13,725 nucleotides of DNA from Candidatus Aenigmatarchaeota archaeon (lineage in GTDB: Archaea; Aenigmatarchaeota; Aenigmatarchaeia; QMZP01; QMZT01), in NCBI GenBank assembly GCA_023128965.1, contig JAGMCY010000069.1:1-13725 (forward strand), given 5' to 3'. A program made the translations under genes and the position numbers. Shown here in pieces: positions 12,838-13,725 of the stretch (position 1 is the stretch's first letter; the number at the start of each line of letters is the position of its first letter). The notes under the pieces were generated by a model. That model did not search any database and was not told the origin of the DNA. It worked only from the letters and a program-made list of their open reading frames with translations.

Positions 12838-13725
12838 ATGAAATTGGCAAAAAGTGTCGCGAAGAATTCTTTTTATCAGTCCTTGACATCTCTCATGGAT
12901 AAGGCTGGGGCATTGATATTCGCAATAATACTCGCAAGGTTGTTGCAGCCGGAGTTGTTTGGCGTTTATCAACTGGCCCTTTCTATAGGTTTCCTTTTCA
13001 CGGCATTCGCAGACCTTGGTGTCGGCTCGACCATGATAAGGTGGGTTTCCTACGCATTAGGTGAGAGAGATAAAGCTTTGGTGAGGTCCTATTACAGGTA
13101 TCTCCTGAGAATAAAGCTTTTGCTGCTCTTTTTCGCGTTTACGATACTGTTTTTTGCTTCTCCCTTTCTTACTTACACGATATTCGGGAAGCCCGAGCTT
13201 CTTTTGCCATTACAGATAATGGCAGCTTATATTTCGCTGTATTCATTCTTTTCTTTCCTGCATTCGACATTCCTTTCACTTCAGGTTTTGAAGTATGCCA
13301 CTGCAGGAAGGGTTGTTTTTGAGGTCTCGAGAATTATAATTGTCCCTGTACTCGTTATAGCGGGCTTTTCTGTATGGGGTGCAATCCTAGGAACATGTTT
13401 CGCGATAATGTTGGCTGTGTTAGTTTTATTGTTCATTTTGGTCAAGAAGTACAAGTACCTCTTGAGGGGGGAAACAAAACAAATAAAGCAAAGGAGTTTA
13501 TTGACTTTTCTATCGTATCTCACTTTGAGTTCTATGTCAGGTCTGTTTTTCGTGCATATAGATTCTGTAATGCTTGGTTACTTTCTGGCAAACGAAGCCG
13601 TGGGTTTCTACAAGGCGGCTTCGGCGATAGTTTTCTCGGTTATAGGAGTGATAGCAATAACAGCAATAATGCTTCCCGTTTTCACCCAGCTCGAATCGAT
13701 TAGGTTAAAGAACGCTTTCAGGAAG
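12838..13725 (+). CDS. Polysaccharide/lipid-linked oligosaccharide flippase (MOP superfamily), partial
   Basis: From the ATG at 12838 the frame stays open for 296 codons to the window edge, so only the N-terminal part is seen. It is strongly hydrophobic, with membrane spans by eye at about 23-36, 44-62, 92-112, 122-145, 165-180, 181-202, 228-248 and 261-281. Family hallmarks are QPELFGVYQLALSI (37-50), DLGVGSTMIRW (59-69) and IDSVMLGYFL followed by EAVGFYKAA (241-261). Members flip lipid-linked sugars across the membrane (Wzx/RfbX type, about 400-480 residues, 12-14 spans). Following sugar-nucleotide genes, it likely exports the glycan they build. The ATG is supported by a TATA box 26 bases upstream. 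Confidence 0.88.
   Translation, partial: MKLAKSVAKNSFYQSLTSLMDKAGALIFAIILARLLQPELFGVYQLALSIGFLFTAFADLGVGSTMIRWVSYALGERDKALVRSYYRYLLRIKLLLLFFAFTILFFASPFLTYTIFGKPELLLPLQIMAAYISLYSFFSFLHSTFLSLQVLKYATAGRVVFEVSRIIIVPVLVIAGFSVWGAILGTCFAIMLAVLVLLFILVKKYKYLLRGETKQIKQRSLLTFLSYLTLSSMSGLFFVHIDSVMLGYFLANEAVGFYKAASAIVFSVIGVIAITAIMLPVFTQLESIRLKNAFRK

Overview
The window reads as archaeal. Ile is often ATA and Arg often AGG/AGA. Most first genes of transcription units carry a TATA-like box centred about 23-28 bases before the start codon, as expected for leaderless archaeal mRNAs. The gene set also fits: an archaeal-type cytidylate kinase, a pilin beginning MKGISP, an archaeosortase and a SEC59/dolichol-kinase-like protein. 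Small compact genes and pilin-like giant surface proteins hint at a DPANN-type or similar uncultivated lineage, but the sequence does not fix a taxon.

Region 1 (1-5171, minus strand) is a tight operon of three exported or membrane-anchored proteins: an 823-residue multi-domain glycoprotein candidate, a 642-residue protein with a class III (pilin-like) signal, and a third secreted protein cut by the window edge. None has a function I recognise. Region 2 (5233-6375, plus) is a single-chain MNT nucleotidyltransferase joined to two tandem HEPN-like halves, of which only the first keeps the R-x4-H motif. It is transcribed divergently from region 1 through a very compact double promoter. Region 3 (6396-7798, minus) is a two-gene operon, an endonuclease IV-like TIM barrel followed by cytidylate kinase, joined by an ATGA overlap. 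Region 4 (7879-8934) holds an orphan cytosolic HEYGH zincin of lower GC and a repeat-bearing divergent intergenic region.

Region 5 (8935-13725) is a cell-surface and glycan block: a stand-alone CBS-pair protein, a polyprenol (dolichol) kinase-like membrane protein, a type IV pilin, an archaeosortase, a sugar-1-phosphate nucleotidylyltransferase, a UDP-xylose synthase-like SDR and the start of a MOP-family flippase. A coherent reading is that the kinase supplies polyprenyl phosphate, the nucleotidylyltransferase and decarboxylase supply activated sugars, and the flippase moves lipid-linked glycan outward. The many N-x-S/T sequons on the pilin and the giant surface proteins would be candidate acceptors. 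The archaeosortase sits beside the pilin, yet no complete surface protein here shows a standard C-terminal sorting signal.

The best candidates for something undescribed are the three-gene surface operon, the built-in pseudo-dimer MNT-HEPN protein, and the pilin/archaeosortase/UDP-xylose combination. No gene-free stretch exceeds 300 bases; the longest is 8767-8934. I saw no tRNA, rRNA, CRISPR array or insertion sequence.
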